Shown here piece after piece: positions 43,781 through 52,794 of a stretch of 64,000 bases of DNA. This DNA is from JADCGM01 sp943368345. Its GTDB lineage: Bacteria > Pseudomonadota > Alphaproteobacteria > Sphingomonadales > Sphingomonadaceae. The position numbers were made by a program, and so were the translations under genes. Below the pieces are notes generated by a model, which saw nothing but the letters and a program-made list of their open reading frames with translations, did not search any database and was not told the origin of the DNA. Location of the stretch: NCBI GenBank assembly GCA_943368345.1, contig CALRKY020000007.1:1-64000 (forward strand), given 5' to 3'. Within the stretch, counting starts at the first letter, position 1; each line of letters starts with the position of its first letter.

Positions 43781-44967
43781 CAGCGAACGGGATGCTGGGT
43801 CATTTCGAGGTGGAGCATGTCCCCGGTATAGGGATTGGCCAGTGCCACCGCTTCGTTCAACTCCACGCCCAGACCAGGAGTCGTCGGCGGGATGACATGG
43901 CCCTCCTCAAACTGGATCGGTGACATCAGGATATCGCTGTGAAACCCGCCCCAGCTTTCGATACTCTCCAGGATCAGGAAATTCGGGGAGCAGGTGCCAA
44001 TCTGGATATTGGCGGCCCCGACCACCGGCCCGCAATAAAGGTGCGGCGCGATCTGAACGTGGTGCACTTCCGCCATCCCGGCGATTTTCTTGGCCTCAAG
44101 GATACCACCGACACGCCCAAGGTTCATTTGCAGGATTGCCGCGGCCCCGGCCTTCAGCAACCGTGCAAAATCATATTTGGTGGTCAGCCGTTCGCCGGTC
44201 GCAATCGGGATGCTGGTGGCGCGCGCCACCTTTGCCATTTCCTCCGGAGCATCGGGTGGCACCGGTTCCTCCAGCCATAGCGGATCAGCGGCCTCCAACC
44301 GTTTCGCCAGCCGGATCGCGCCTGCCGCCGTCATCTGGCCGTGCGTGCCGAACAGCAGATCGGCCCCGTTCCCCACCGCCTCCCGTAGCCGATTTGCGAA
44401 ACGCTCGCTCAGGTCGAGCGCATCCAGCGACAATTGCCGCCCGTCAAAGGCCGAATAGGGTCCGGCGGGATCAAATTTCAGCGCAGTGAAACCCTGCGCC
44501 AGATACTCAGCCGACCGTTCGGCGGCGAGGTCGGGGTCATGGTAGACATCGGTCCGGTCCCCCGGACGCGGATAGATATAGGTATAGGCCCGCAGCCGTT
44601 CGTGAACCTGCCCACCGAGCAGCTTGTAGACCGGCTGGTTGGCTGCCTTGCCGACGATGTCCCAACAGGCCATTTCCAGCGCCGACAAAACCCCCATCAG
44701 GGTCAGGTCGGGATGCTGGGTAAAGCCGCTCGAATAAACCCGGCGCCACATGGTTTCGATATCGTGCGGATCATTGCCCTCGACATAGCGGCCAAACACA
44801 TCCTCGATCATCCGGGCGACCAGATGCGGAGAGAATGGCACGCAATAGGCCTCCCCAATCCCCGAAATTCCGCAGGCGGTTGTCAGTTTGACGAACACAA
44901 AATAGCGTCCGCCGAAATGCGGCGGCGGGTTGCCGACCACGAAGGTCTGGATGCCGGTCAGTTTCAC
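43780..44967 (-). CDS. Enolase-superfamily protein (galactonate-dehydratase-like), metal site altered
   Basis: A 395-residue protein of the mandelate racemase/muconate lactonizing group, nearest by pattern to galactonate dehydratases (GPVVGAANIQIGTCSPNFLILE). A capping domain, then a barrel with Lys164 (ALKFDP) and metal ligands Glu233/234 (LWLEEPVPPD) and Glu259 (ATGERLTT), and His309 (QIAPHLYCG). The first metal ligand Asp expected two residues before H209 is Gly207 (LLFGTHGQMT), and the catalytic-dyad Asp expected in QPDL reads Asn282 (QMNLG). It may dehydrate or epimerise a hydroxyacid, or have an unusual activity. Overlaps ALDH by ATGA. Confidence 0.8.
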   Translation of the reverse strand: MKLTGIQTFVVGNPPPHFGGRYFVFVKLTTACGISGIGEAYCVPFSPHLVARMIEDVFGRYVEGNDPHDIETMWRRVYSSGFTQHPDLTLMGVLSALEMACWDIVGKAANQPVYKLLGGQVHERLRAYTYIYPRPGDRTDVYHDPDLAAERSAEYLAQGFTALKFDPAGPYSAFDGRQLSLDALDLSERFANRLREAVGNGADLLFGTHGQMTAAGAIRLAKRLEAADPLWLEEPVPPDAPEEMAKVARATSIPIATGERLTTKYDFARLLKAGAAAILQMNLGRVGGILEAKKIAGMAEVHHVQIAPHLYCGPVVGAANIQIGTCSPNFLILESIESWGGFHSDILMSPIQFEEGHVIPPTTPGLGVELNEAVALANPYTGDMLHLEMTQHPVR

Positions 44968-46400
44968 CCGTCAAATCCGTTGATGACTTTGATTTCCAGA
45001 AAGTCGTGCAGGCCCCATTCGCCCCATTCGCGGCCATTGCCCGATTGTTTGTAGCCGCCAAAGGGAGACGCGTAGGCCTGCCCTGCCCCGTTGATGCTAA
45101 CCCCGCCAGCCCGCATCCGGCGGGCAACCCGGCGGGCGCGAGCCATGTCGCCACTCTGGACATAGGCGGCGAGGCCATAGGGCGTATCATTGGCAATCTC
45201 GACCGCTTCCGCTTCGTCAGCGAAGGGGATCATCACCAGCACCGGACCGAACACTTCTTCGCGGGCAATCGCCATCTGGTTATGGACTCCGGCGAACACC
45301 GTTGGCCGGACATAATAGCCCCGGTCAAAGCCTTCGGCGCGGCCTGGCCCGCCTGCAACCAGCCGCGCACCTTCGTCAATGCCGATCTGGATCAACCGCT
45401 GGATTTTGTCGAACTGCAGCTTGCTGACCACCGGCCCGAAATGCGCGCCCTTTTCCATCGGGTCACCGAGCTTTGCTTCACCCGCCACCCGCGCCGCAAT
45501 CGCAACGGCTTGGTCATAGACCGAGGCCTCAACCAGCATCCGGGTTGGTGCATTGCAGGACTGGCCGGCGTTTTCAAAGCAGTGCAGCACACCGCGCTTC
45601 ACCGCCGCGTCCAGATCGGCATCAGCAAACACGATATTGGCAGATTTTCCGCCCAGTTCCTGCGACACCCGCTTCACCGTGTCCGCCGCCGACTTGGCGA
45701 CCTGGATGCCCGCCCGCGTCGACCCGGTGAAGGAAATCATGTCGACTTCCGGGTGACTGGTCAGCGCGTCACCAATGCCGGGGCCTGTACCGTGGACCAT
45801 ATTGAACACCCCCGGTGGGAAACCGGCCTCATCGATGAATTCAGCGAACAACTGTGCTGACAACGGGGCAACTTCGCTGGGCTTCAGCACCATGGTGCAA
45901 CCGGCGACCAGCGCCGGGCCGATTTTTGCAGCCAGTTGATTGATCGGCCAGTTCCACGGCGTGATCAGGACGCAGACCCCGATCGGCTCCCGCACCAGCC
46001 GCGCACCGGTGCCAATTGGGCGTTCCCATTCCATCTGCCGCGCTGCGACAATGGTTTCCTTCAGATGCCCGGGGCCGCATTCGGCCTGCGAATTATAGGA
46101 CAGGTCATAGGGCGCGCCCATTTCGGTGGAGATGGCGTGGACCATCTCGTCATAGCGCCGCTCGAACACCGCAATAAGTTTTTCGGTCAGTGCGATCCGG
46201 GCATCGAGCGTTAGTTCCGCGTAGCCGTCAAACGCCGCCCGCGCCGCCAAGACGGCCCGGTCGACATCGTCATGCCCGCAGACCGCAACCGTGGCGCACA
46301 CCTCCTCCGTCGCCGGGTTGATCGCCTGGACAGTTGCGGTTGAGGTGAGCGGTGCGACCCAGCGACCATTCACATAGGATTTCAGGGGAAGCTCAGACAT
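44964..46400 (-). CDS. NAD(P)-dependent aldehyde dehydrogenase
   Basis: A 478-residue ALDH superfamily enzyme: WNWPINQLAAKIGPAL cofactor-binding region, GSTRAGIQV, catalytic Glu in QELGGKSANIV, catalytic Cys in AGQSCNAPTRM, and NGAGQAYASPFGGYKQSG near the end. It oxidises an aldehyde to an acid in the cytosol. Start ATG at 46400 (MSELPLKSYVNGRW) chosen over 46427 because the family starts near that sequence. It overlaps the MFS gene stop by 8 bp. With the GMC enzyme it forms an alcohol-to-acid pair; betaine-aldehyde is one possible substrate. Confidence 0.92.
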   Translation of the reverse strand: MSELPLKSYVNGRWVAPLTSTATVQAINPATEEVCATVAVCGHDDVDRAVLAARAAFDGYAELTLDARIALTEKLIAVFERRYDEMVHAISTEMGAPYDLSYNSQAECGPGHLKETIVAARQMEWERPIGTGARLVREPIGVCVLITPWNWPINQLAAKIGPALVAGCTMVLKPSEVAPLSAQLFAEFIDEAGFPPGVFNMVHGTGPGIGDALTSHPEVDMISFTGSTRAGIQVAKSAADTVKRVSQELGGKSANIVFADADLDAAVKRGVLHCFENAGQSCNAPTRMLVEASVYDQAVAIAARVAGEAKLGDPMEKGAHFGPVVSKLQFDKIQRLIQIGIDEGARLVAGGPGRAEGFDRGYYVRPTVFAGVHNQMAIAREEVFGPVLVMIPFADEAEAVEIANDTPYGLAAYVQSGDMARARRVARRMRAGGVSINGAGQAYASPFGGYKQSGNGREWGEWGLHDFLEIKVINGFDG

Positions 46401-47691
46401 ATCCAACCGCTCTTTTTTGATCTGCAACGATATATTTTTCGGCGCGCCAATAATGCCAGGCCGCCCAGAAACCGGTCGGGGCCAGCATCAACTGGGCAAA
46501 GCGCAGCGATTCGGCATCGGCCGCATGGGCCCCGGCATACCAGTCGCTGAGGATGCCGACAAAGCCCGGTGCGATGATCAGGTTCAGCACATTGGCCAGC
46601 AGGAGCGAGACAGCGATGAACATCGCCCGCATCCGGGGCGGCGCCAGATTCTGACACAGCGCCATCGCCGGACCGATGTAGAAATAGATGGTCGGGATGA
46701 AAATCCACCACATCAGATGCGCAAACTGCAGATTGTGGGTCCAGTAGGCGAGGAAGGACGGGATGGTGCCGAGTGCGGTGATGACCGCCAGCAATCTTGC
46801 GATCTTGCGCGGATCGGTGAAGGCCGGTTTCGCCACCACATAGGCGGTGAGCAACGACGCCCCGATCCCTCCCCACATATAAATCTGGCCTAGCATGCCG
46901 CCAGATACGCCTTCGTTCATGCCGTAGGTGCGCTCCAGAAACAGCGGGGTGAACCACATCAGGCCCCAGCCCCAGAAGGCCGACAACCCCGCCCCCATCA
47001 TCGCGTGGACCGCAGCCTTTTGCGACCACAGGAATTTCATGGTTTCCATGAAGGTCGGGACATTGTCGCTGGCGACCAGATCAAATTGGCCGCGTTTGGG
47101 TTCCTTGATAGTCAGGAAGATGATCAACCCAAGAATGATGCCGGGTGCCCCCAGCACCAGGAACGCCGCCCGCCAGCCATAGTCGGCGGAAATCGCACCG
47201 GCGATGTCGGAGCCGAGCCAGGCCCCAATCGGAGCGCCCAGCGCAAAAATCGTCATCGCCATCGACCGGCGATCGACCGGGAAATAATCGGCGACAATGG
47301 AATTGCAGGCCGGTGTTCCGCCCGCCTCCCCGATGCCGACTCCGATCCGGGCGAGCAGCAGATCAAAATAGCCGCGGGTATAGCCGCACAAGGTCGTCAT
47401 CGCCGACCAGACGACGACCGAGGCCGTGAGGAGATTGCGCCGGTTTGTCCGGTCGGTCAGCCACGACAGCGGCAGCCCCATCACCACATAAAATAGCGCC
47501 AGCGGAATGCCGAGCGACGCCGCACCGGTGTCGCTCAGGTTCAATTCCCGGCTGATCGGGGCCAACAGCGTGGACAGGACATAGCGGTCGGCGATGCTGA
47601 CGGTGTAGACCAGCATCATGATGATCAGCACATACCAGCGCTGGCCGAGGGATGTGACCTGATCGGCAGTCGGCGGTGCGGCAGTTGCCAT
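46393..47691 (-). CDS. Major facilitator superfamily transporter (spinster-like)
   Basis: A 432-residue protein with twelve predicted helices. The loop 2-3 motif reads SWLTDRTNRRNLLT, and the helix 4-5 region GVGIGEAGGTPACNSIVADYFPVDRRSMAM fits the spinster/organic-anion branch. Start ATG 47691 was chosen because GAGGGGG lies six bases upstream; ATG 47697 and TTG 47706 are alternatives. Located between the TPR-sulfotransferase and ALDH genes in an operon fed by the TonB receptor, so it probably carries the imported compound across the inner membrane. Confidence 0.87.
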   Translation of the reverse strand: MATAAPPTADQVTSLGQRWYVLIIMMLVYTVSIADRYVLSTLLAPISRELNLSDTGAASLGIPLALFYVVMGLPLSWLTDRTNRRNLLTASVVVWSAMTTLCGYTRGYFDLLLARIGVGIGEAGGTPACNSIVADYFPVDRRSMAMTIFALGAPIGAWLGSDIAGAISADYGWRAAFLVLGAPGIILGLIIFLTIKEPKRGQFDLVASDNVPTFMETMKFLWSQKAAVHAMMGAGLSAFWGWGLMWFTPLFLERTYGMNEGVSGGMLGQIYMWGGIGASLLTAYVVAKPAFTDPRKIARLLAVITALGTIPSFLAYWTHNLQFAHLMWWIFIPTIYFYIGPAMALCQNLAPPRMRAMFIAVSLLLANVLNLIIAPGFVGILSDWYAGAHAADAESLRFAQLMLAPTGFWAAWHYWRAEKYIVADQKRAVGYV

Positions 47692-47702
47692 TGTCATCCC
47701 CC

Positions 47703-49709
47703 TCAAAGCTGGACCAGTTCCGGCCCCAATATGTCGCGCAGCGGATCAAGATAGGGGGAGAAATTCTCCCATTGGTCCACACCTGACTTGAAAATTGGCT
47801 GTCGCACCTGTTCCGAACTTGCGGTGCGAACCGCCCGTTCGGTCTGGTGGAAATTGAGGCAGGCCGCCTCGAACGGCAGGCCGCAATAGTCGAGCAACCG
47901 GCGCACCTGCGTGTCGAGATCGGCAACCACATCCTCGTAGCGCACGCGCAGGATTTTGCCCGGCAGCACCTCGTCCCAATGATCCATCAGGTCGACATAA
48001 TCGCGGTAATACCGGCCAACCTCCGCCAAGCCGTAGGTGAACTCTTGGCCCTCCGCGAACAGCTGCTTGAAGCCGCTGAAACAACAGCCCATGGCGCTGC
48101 GGCGGGCATCGATGATCTTGGCGTTCGGCAGGATCAGATGGATGAGGCCGATATGCCGGAAATTATTGGGCATCTTGTCGATGAAAAACGGCAGCCCCTG
48201 TTTGCGGTAAATGCGGGTGTCGGCGATGAAGGCCTCGCCGAACCCGGTCAGTTCCTCCGCAGTCAGTTCGTCCAGATTGGCCGGATATTCCGGCTCCTCA
48301 TTCCGCATCCGGCGGTGGTCCAGCCGGTGCGACAGCGCCAGGATATTGGGCAATTCCATCGTGCCCTCCACCTGGCTGTGGGACGCCAATATCTGTTCGA
48401 GCAGGGTCGATCCGGCGCGCGGCAAACCGACGATGAATATCGGATCGGCGGCCGCACAGCCGGCACCCGCAAACCGGTCCAGCAACGCCGCCGTCACATG
48501 GTCGCGCTGCCGCTGCATTTCATCGGTCAGCCGCTGCGGTTCATATTTCAGCTCTTCCCGTTTCAGCCGGTTGCCGAGTTCGTAATAGGCAAAGGACGCC
48601 GAATATTCCCCCCGGTCCTCCAGCGCCTTTCCGAGCGCGAAGCACAGGTGGTAACGGTCCGACAGCGCAATGGTTGGCGACGCCTCCTGCTCCCGCATCT
48701 GGGCCAGTTCGGCATCGGAAAAGCGGTAGGTCTTGAGGTTGGCGAGACTCCAGAATGCATCCCCGCAATCACGCCGGACCTTATAGGCCTGCCGATAGGC
48801 CGCGACCGCCTCTTCCTGCCGCCCGACGGTTTTCAGGGCATGGCCATAGGTGAGGTTGATCCCCGGGTTGTTTGGCATCGCCTCCAGCAGCGACTGGTAG
48901 GTCGTCATCGCCGCGTCGAAATTGCCGACCGCCAGATTTTCATTGGCATAGAGCATTTCAAATTCCGGGTTGCCGGGCTCCTTGGCCCGCAGTTCCACCG
49001 CCTCGGCCAGCGCCTGTTCAAATTTCTGCCGTTTCCGCAGCAATTTGGCATAATCATATTGGGCGCTGACATTGTCCGGCTCCAAAGCCTTGGCCGATTC
49101 CAGCAGGAATTCGGCATCATCATAGGCATTGAACCTGAGGCCAATTTCGGCGAGCAGGCGCATCGCCTCGACATGATGGCCTTCCCGCTGGAGGAACGCC
49201 CGGCACATTGCCTCGGCCTTGGCCAATCGACCTTCCTGAATGAAGCTGGCGACGGTCTGCAGCTCGGCTGGCAGGGCCGACAGATAGGCATATTGCGACC
49301 CGGCAAAGTCGGCCTGTGCATCGCGTCCGGCGGCGCTGTGCAGTTCGGCCAGTCGTCGCCAGCTGGCCGCCAGCGCGCCATTGTGGGTTATCGCGGCCTG
49401 ATAGGCAGCGAACGCCTCCTCGCTGCGGCCAAGTTCGCGAAGGCAGTGGCCCCGCTCCTGCCAGGCGCGGCCATAGCTGGGGTGCAGGGCGATCAGCCGG
49501 GCCAATGTTGACAGGGATGCCGGCAGGTCCTTCGCAAACCGCTGCGCCACCGCCAGCGTGTAGAGGGCATCGCGGTGATCGGCGTCTCCGGCCAAAATAT
49601 GATTGCAGGCTGCCACCGCTTCGCTAACACGGCCGTTCTGGAGCATCTGACGCGCGCGGCGCAGCCCATCTTCCGGGCTTTCAACCTCACTTGTCATCTG
49701 CATTGCCAT
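47703..49709 (-). CDS. TPR-repeat protein with C-terminal sulfotransferase domain
   Basis: A 668-residue protein. Residues about 1-370 contain successive TPR-like helical repeats (for example ALYTLAVAQRFAKDLPASLSTL, SYGRAWQERGHCLRELGR). The C-terminal 270 residues form a sulfotransferase fold with the PAPS-binding loop IFIVGLPRAGSTLLEQILAS and the IDARRSAMGCCFSGF region (3'-phosphate site). Such proteins occur commonly next to TonB receptors in sphingomonads, role unproven. Start 49709 after GGAG. Between the TonB receptor and MFS genes. May modify a pathway compound or surface polymer, or act only as a scaffold. Confidence 0.87.
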   Translation of the reverse strand: MAMQMTSEVESPEDGLRRARQMLQNGRVSEAVAACNHILAGDADHRDALYTLAVAQRFAKDLPASLSTLARLIALHPSYGRAWQERGHCLRELGRSEEAFAAYQAAITHNGALAASWRRLAELHSAAGRDAQADFAGSQYAYLSALPAELQTVASFIQEGRLAKAEAMCRAFLQREGHHVEAMRLLAEIGLRFNAYDDAEFLLESAKALEPDNVSAQYDYAKLLRKRQKFEQALAEAVELRAKEPGNPEFEMLYANENLAVGNFDAAMTTYQSLLEAMPNNPGINLTYGHALKTVGRQEEAVAAYRQAYKVRRDCGDAFWSLANLKTYRFSDAELAQMREQEASPTIALSDRYHLCFALGKALEDRGEYSASFAYYELGNRLKREELKYEPQRLTDEMQRQRDHVTAALLDRFAGAGCAAADPIFIVGLPRAGSTLLEQILASHSQVEGTMELPNILALSHRLDHRRMRNEEPEYPANLDELTAEELTGFGEAFIADTRIYRKQGLPFFIDKMPNNFRHIGLIHLILPNAKIIDARRSAMGCCFSGFKQLFAEGQEFTYGLAEVGRYYRDYVDLMDHWDEVLPGKILRVRYEDVVADLDTQVRRLLDYCGLPFEAACLNFHQTERAVRTASSEQVRQPIFKSGVDQWENFSPYLDPLRDILGPELVQL

Positions 49710-49785
49710 CTTCACTCCGCAGGACCACCGGCCAATTCGACAATCATGGTCGAGAACCAGCGGTGACAGCAACGCAATTCGGGTG

Positions 49786-49817
49786 CAGCGGGAACCCCGT
49801 ATCCGGAGTCCCCGCTG
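49786..49817. terminator. Hairpin between TonB receptor and TPR-sulfotransferase genes
   Basis: CAGCGGG (49786-49792) pairs with CCCGCTG (49811-49817), with partial inner pairing and a short loop. It has no T run on either strand, so it may act as an attenuator or mRNA stabiliser rather than a terminator. Confidence 0.4.
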
Positions 49818-49839
49818 ATCATCCCGTCAGTCCCCTGCG

Positions 49840-52551
49840 TCAGATCTTGTAGGAGAAACGCAGGCCAAATGTACGCGGACGCGACGTCGTGGTGCGAAGT
49901 TCGCCATCGTTACCGCTCTTGTACAATTCCGGGCGTTCATCCGTCAGGTTGTCGCCGAACAATTCCATCCGCCATTCATCCTTCGAAAAGCCGAAGGAGG
50001 CGTTGAACGTGTTGTAAGAGCGAAGCTGCTGCGCTGCCGGAAGCGGAACAACAACATCACCCGGACGCACCGTCACGCCGTTGTAGGTCACCGGGATCGA
50101 CGCCGCGTAGCCCAGCGTCGGGTTAGAAGCCTGATAGCGGATCGAGACATTGTCGATGACGTCCGAAATACTCTTGCCGACATAGTGGAAGCCGACATTG
50201 GCGAACGGCGTCAGGCCGGAGGCCATTTCCTTTTCCCAGTGCAGACGCGCGTTGAACTGGAATTTCGGGCTGAGCGCCAGCGGCCCACCGAGCGGACGCA
50301 GCACCAGCGTGTTCTTCCGGTACTTCTTCATTTCCGAATCGTTGAACGAGAAGGCGCTGTTGATCGTGAACTCTGGCGTAGCGCGCCAGGTCACATCACC
50401 TTCAAGCCCCTTGATCCGGGCATCAAGCAGGTTGGTCGTGAACGTCTGGTTGGAGATATTCTGGTCAAACACGGTGATCTGGATATTCTTCCAGTCGATC
50501 ATGTAGGCAGCCAGATTGATCTGCAGCGTCCGGTCGAGCAGGGAGAATTTTCCGCCAACCTCGTAATTCTGCACCTTGTCAGGGACATAGGAGCCAAGAC
50601 GAGCAAAGTCTGCTGCCGTCGGGCAGGTCGCGCTGCCGATCCGGCACGGACGCCGGTTGAAACCGCCGGGGCGGAAGCCGTCCGAGAAGGTTGCATAGGC
50701 CAGCGAACCTTCACCGAACTTGTAGGTCAGGTTCCCCTTGTAGAGGACGCCGGTGTATTTGGCCGGCGAAATTCCGGCGTACAGCTGGTTGAGGTTGGCG
50801 CTGACCCCATAGAGCGTCGGCGGGGTCGCCGCTGCCGAATAGGTGCCGGTCAGCGGGTTATAGATGCCACGACCGCCGGTGCCGAAGCTGGTCGATGACG
50901 ATCCGTTGATGAACGCCTTTTCATTATAATAACGCAGACCACCGGTCAGCGTCAGCTTGTCGGGAATGAGGTCGAACGACGCCTCACCATAAGCTGCGAA
51001 CTGGCGATCCTTGCGCTGGATATCGTTGAAGAAGCCGACCGCGACCGGGCGGATGCTGGTGTCGTTGGCGTTCACCGATGGATTTGGCGCGCGGCGATAG
51101 ATGAAGCCGGCTGCCTGTTGCAGGTAAGACCAGTCGGTGTTGTCGAACAATTTGTTATTGTCATAGAACAACCCGAATGTCCCGCGCAGGCGGTTTTCCG
51201 CCGGTGTGGTCAGGCGGAATTCCTGGGTGAAGCGCTTGGTGCGGTTGCGGACCTGATAGCTTTTGTTCGGGGCATAGCAGGTGTTGCCGATGTTCCCGTT
51301 GTAAGCCGCCGTATAGTAAACGCCGCGGTCGCACTCATAATAGGGCAGATACAGGCCGATGTTGGAATAGCCGGCATAGTCGGCAATCTGCGTTGCCCGG
51401 TGCTTCATGAAAGACCCGGTGTAGATCAGGTCGAGCATCCCGAGCCGACCATTGAGGGTCAGCGTCGACAGGTTGACCCGGTCCCGGAGCGAATTGTCGT
51501 TGAACTTGGTAACCTTCAGGTCGCCTTCGGTCGGTTCGAAATCGAACACGCCGTCGGTATCGAGATCCTGACGCAGGTGCATCAGGTCAACCGACCAATC
51601 GTCGGACAGGTTCCAGGTCAGCGCGATACGACCGCCACGATAGGTCGCGTCGTTATAATCCTTCTCGACAAAGGCGTCGTTGTTGATCGTCTGACGCGTC
51701 GGCACCCGGTACAGGCTGCCAGTGCAGTTCGGTACCACCGTCGTTGCGGTTGCCTGACACGACTGGATGGCGCGCATCACCAGCAGCGGGTTGCCGGTCG
51801 GCAAGCGGCCAGCGACACCGACATTGCCGTTGAACGGCATCTGGAACGTCCCGGCGACATTGTCGATGTAACCGCCCTGCCGGTCGGTGTAGACTACCGC
51901 CCGCAGCGCCAGCTTGTCCTTGATGATCGGCACGTTGATGAACGCATCACCCGCAACGCTTTCCTCACCGTGCCGGGTGAAGGCATAGCTGGCGTTGAGG
52001 CCGGTGTGGAATTCCCCCGTATCCGGCTTGTTGGTGATGTAGCGCACCGCGCCGCCCATCGCGCTGGCGCCGAACAGGGTGCCCTGCGGTCCGGCCAGCA
52101 CTTCAACGCGCTGCAGATCGACGGTGTAGAGGTCCAGGTTGCGGCCAACGAGCGAAGCAGGCGCGTCGTTGACATAGAGCGCGACCGTCGGCTGCGCACC
52201 GGCGGTACCGGCAATCTGCAGACCCGGCGAGTCGGTTGAAAGGCCGCGAATGAAGATCGAAGACGCACCAGGGCCGCGCGACGCGGACCGGACGTTCGGC
52301 AGATATTCAATCAGCTTGTCAAACTTGGTGATGTTGAGGTCGGACAGCGAGTCTCCGCTCAGCGCCTGAATGGCGAGCGGAACCTTGTTGAGCGATTCCT
52401 CGCGGCGGGTGGCGGTAACGACGATGTCGGCAATGCCGCCATCATCTTCGACTTCGGCAGCCGCGACCTGTTGCGCAAACGCCGGCGTTCCACCGGCACC
52501 CAGCGAAGCCAGGACCAAAACAGCACTCGATAGTTTCCAGCTGGCTTTCAA
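49840..52551 (-). CDS. TonB-dependent outer-membrane receptor
   Basis: A 903-residue receptor: signal peptide MKASWKLSSAVLVLASLGAG, TonB-box-like ADIVVTATRREESL, plug domain (VPLAIQALSGDSL, SIFIRGLSTDSPG, VEVLAGPQGTLFGASAMGGAVRYI) and a long barrel that ends LRFSYKI. First gene of a minus-strand operon that runs on to the GMC gene, with a 130-bp gap before the TPR-sulfotransferase gene. Imports an unknown compound into the periplasm. The operon's alcohol/aldehyde oxidation genes suggest an alcohol or hydroxylated substrate. Confidence 0.95.
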   Translation of the reverse strand: MKASWKLSSAVLVLASLGAGGTPAFAQQVAAAEVEDDGGIADIVVTATRREESLNKVPLAIQALSGDSLSDLNITKFDKLIEYLPNVRSASRGPGASSIFIRGLSTDSPGLQIAGTAGAQPTVALYVNDAPASLVGRNLDLYTVDLQRVEVLAGPQGTLFGASAMGGAVRYITNKPDTGEFHTGLNASYAFTRHGEESVAGDAFINVPIIKDKLALRAVVYTDRQGGYIDNVAGTFQMPFNGNVGVAGRLPTGNPLLVMRAIQSCQATATTVVPNCTGSLYRVPTRQTINNDAFVEKDYNDATYRGGRIALTWNLSDDWSVDLMHLRQDLDTDGVFDFEPTEGDLKVTKFNDNSLRDRVNLSTLTLNGRLGMLDLIYTGSFMKHRATQIADYAGYSNIGLYLPYYECDRGVYYTAAYNGNIGNTCYAPNKSYQVRNRTKRFTQEFRLTTPAENRLRGTFGLFYDNNKLFDNTDWSYLQQAAGFIYRRAPNPSVNANDTSIRPVAVGFFNDIQRKDRQFAAYGEASFDLIPDKLTLTGGLRYYNEKAFINGSSSTSFGTGGRGIYNPLTGTYSAAATPPTLYGVSANLNQLYAGISPAKYTGVLYKGNLTYKFGEGSLAYATFSDGFRPGGFNRRPCRIGSATCPTAADFARLGSYVPDKVQNYEVGGKFSLLDRTLQINLAAYMIDWKNIQITVFDQNISNQTFTTNLLDARIKGLEGDVTWRATPEFTINSAFSFNDSEMKKYRKNTLVLRPLGGPLALSPKFQFNARLHWEKEMASGLTPFANVGFHYVGKSISDVIDNVSIRYQASNPTLGYAASIPVTYNGVTVRPGDVVVPLPAAQQLRSYNTFNASFGFSKDEWRMELFGDNLTDERPELYKSGNDGELRTTTSRPRTFGLRFSYKI

Positions 52552-52794
52552 TTTACGTCTCCCCGTTACCCACCCTCAAAGAGGGATTTGTCCCCAATAT
52601 GACCATTTGAGACTGTGAGCGCAGCCCCAACGCCGCAACTGACCAAATTTTCAGGACCGGTAAAATTAATTTCGCGGTTGATCACAACATCTACATGTTC
52701 CGATTAGAAGGTCTAATGTAGGCCCCCGACCGGTGGATGGAGACAACCGATGGCATTAGTCGGTTGCGAAAATACGGCGGAATCGGAAATTGCC
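52552..52794. promoter_or_regulatory. Divergent promoter region of the TonB receptor operon and purU operon
   Basis: Contains a perfect palindrome ATTAGA-AGG-TCTAAT at 52703-52717 about 80 bp before purU, an AT-rich patch (AAAATTAATTTC), and a CCCTC/GAGGG hairpin near the receptor start. The palindrome could bind a regulator of the C1 genes. A half-site TTTGTCC (near 52589) resembles the operator left arm only. Confidence 0.45.
52703..52717. promoter_or_regulatory. Perfect palindrome ATTAGA-N3-TCTAAT upstream of purU
   Basis: A 6-bp inverted repeat with 3-nt spacer, 78 bp upstream of the purU start. Typical size of a small dimeric-repressor operator. No known match. Confidence 0.4.

Noticed and set aside
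42149..46400. Naming the GMC and ALDH genes betA and betB
   Set aside because: The motifs are those of the broad families, and the operon also has an enolase-superfamily gene and TonB receptor not usual for choline oxidation. Choline is only one possible substrate.
47847..49511. Open frame of 554 codons on the plus strand
   Set aside because: It lies wholly antisense to the TPR-sulfotransferase gene, whose domains are clear; no motif is seen in the antisense product.
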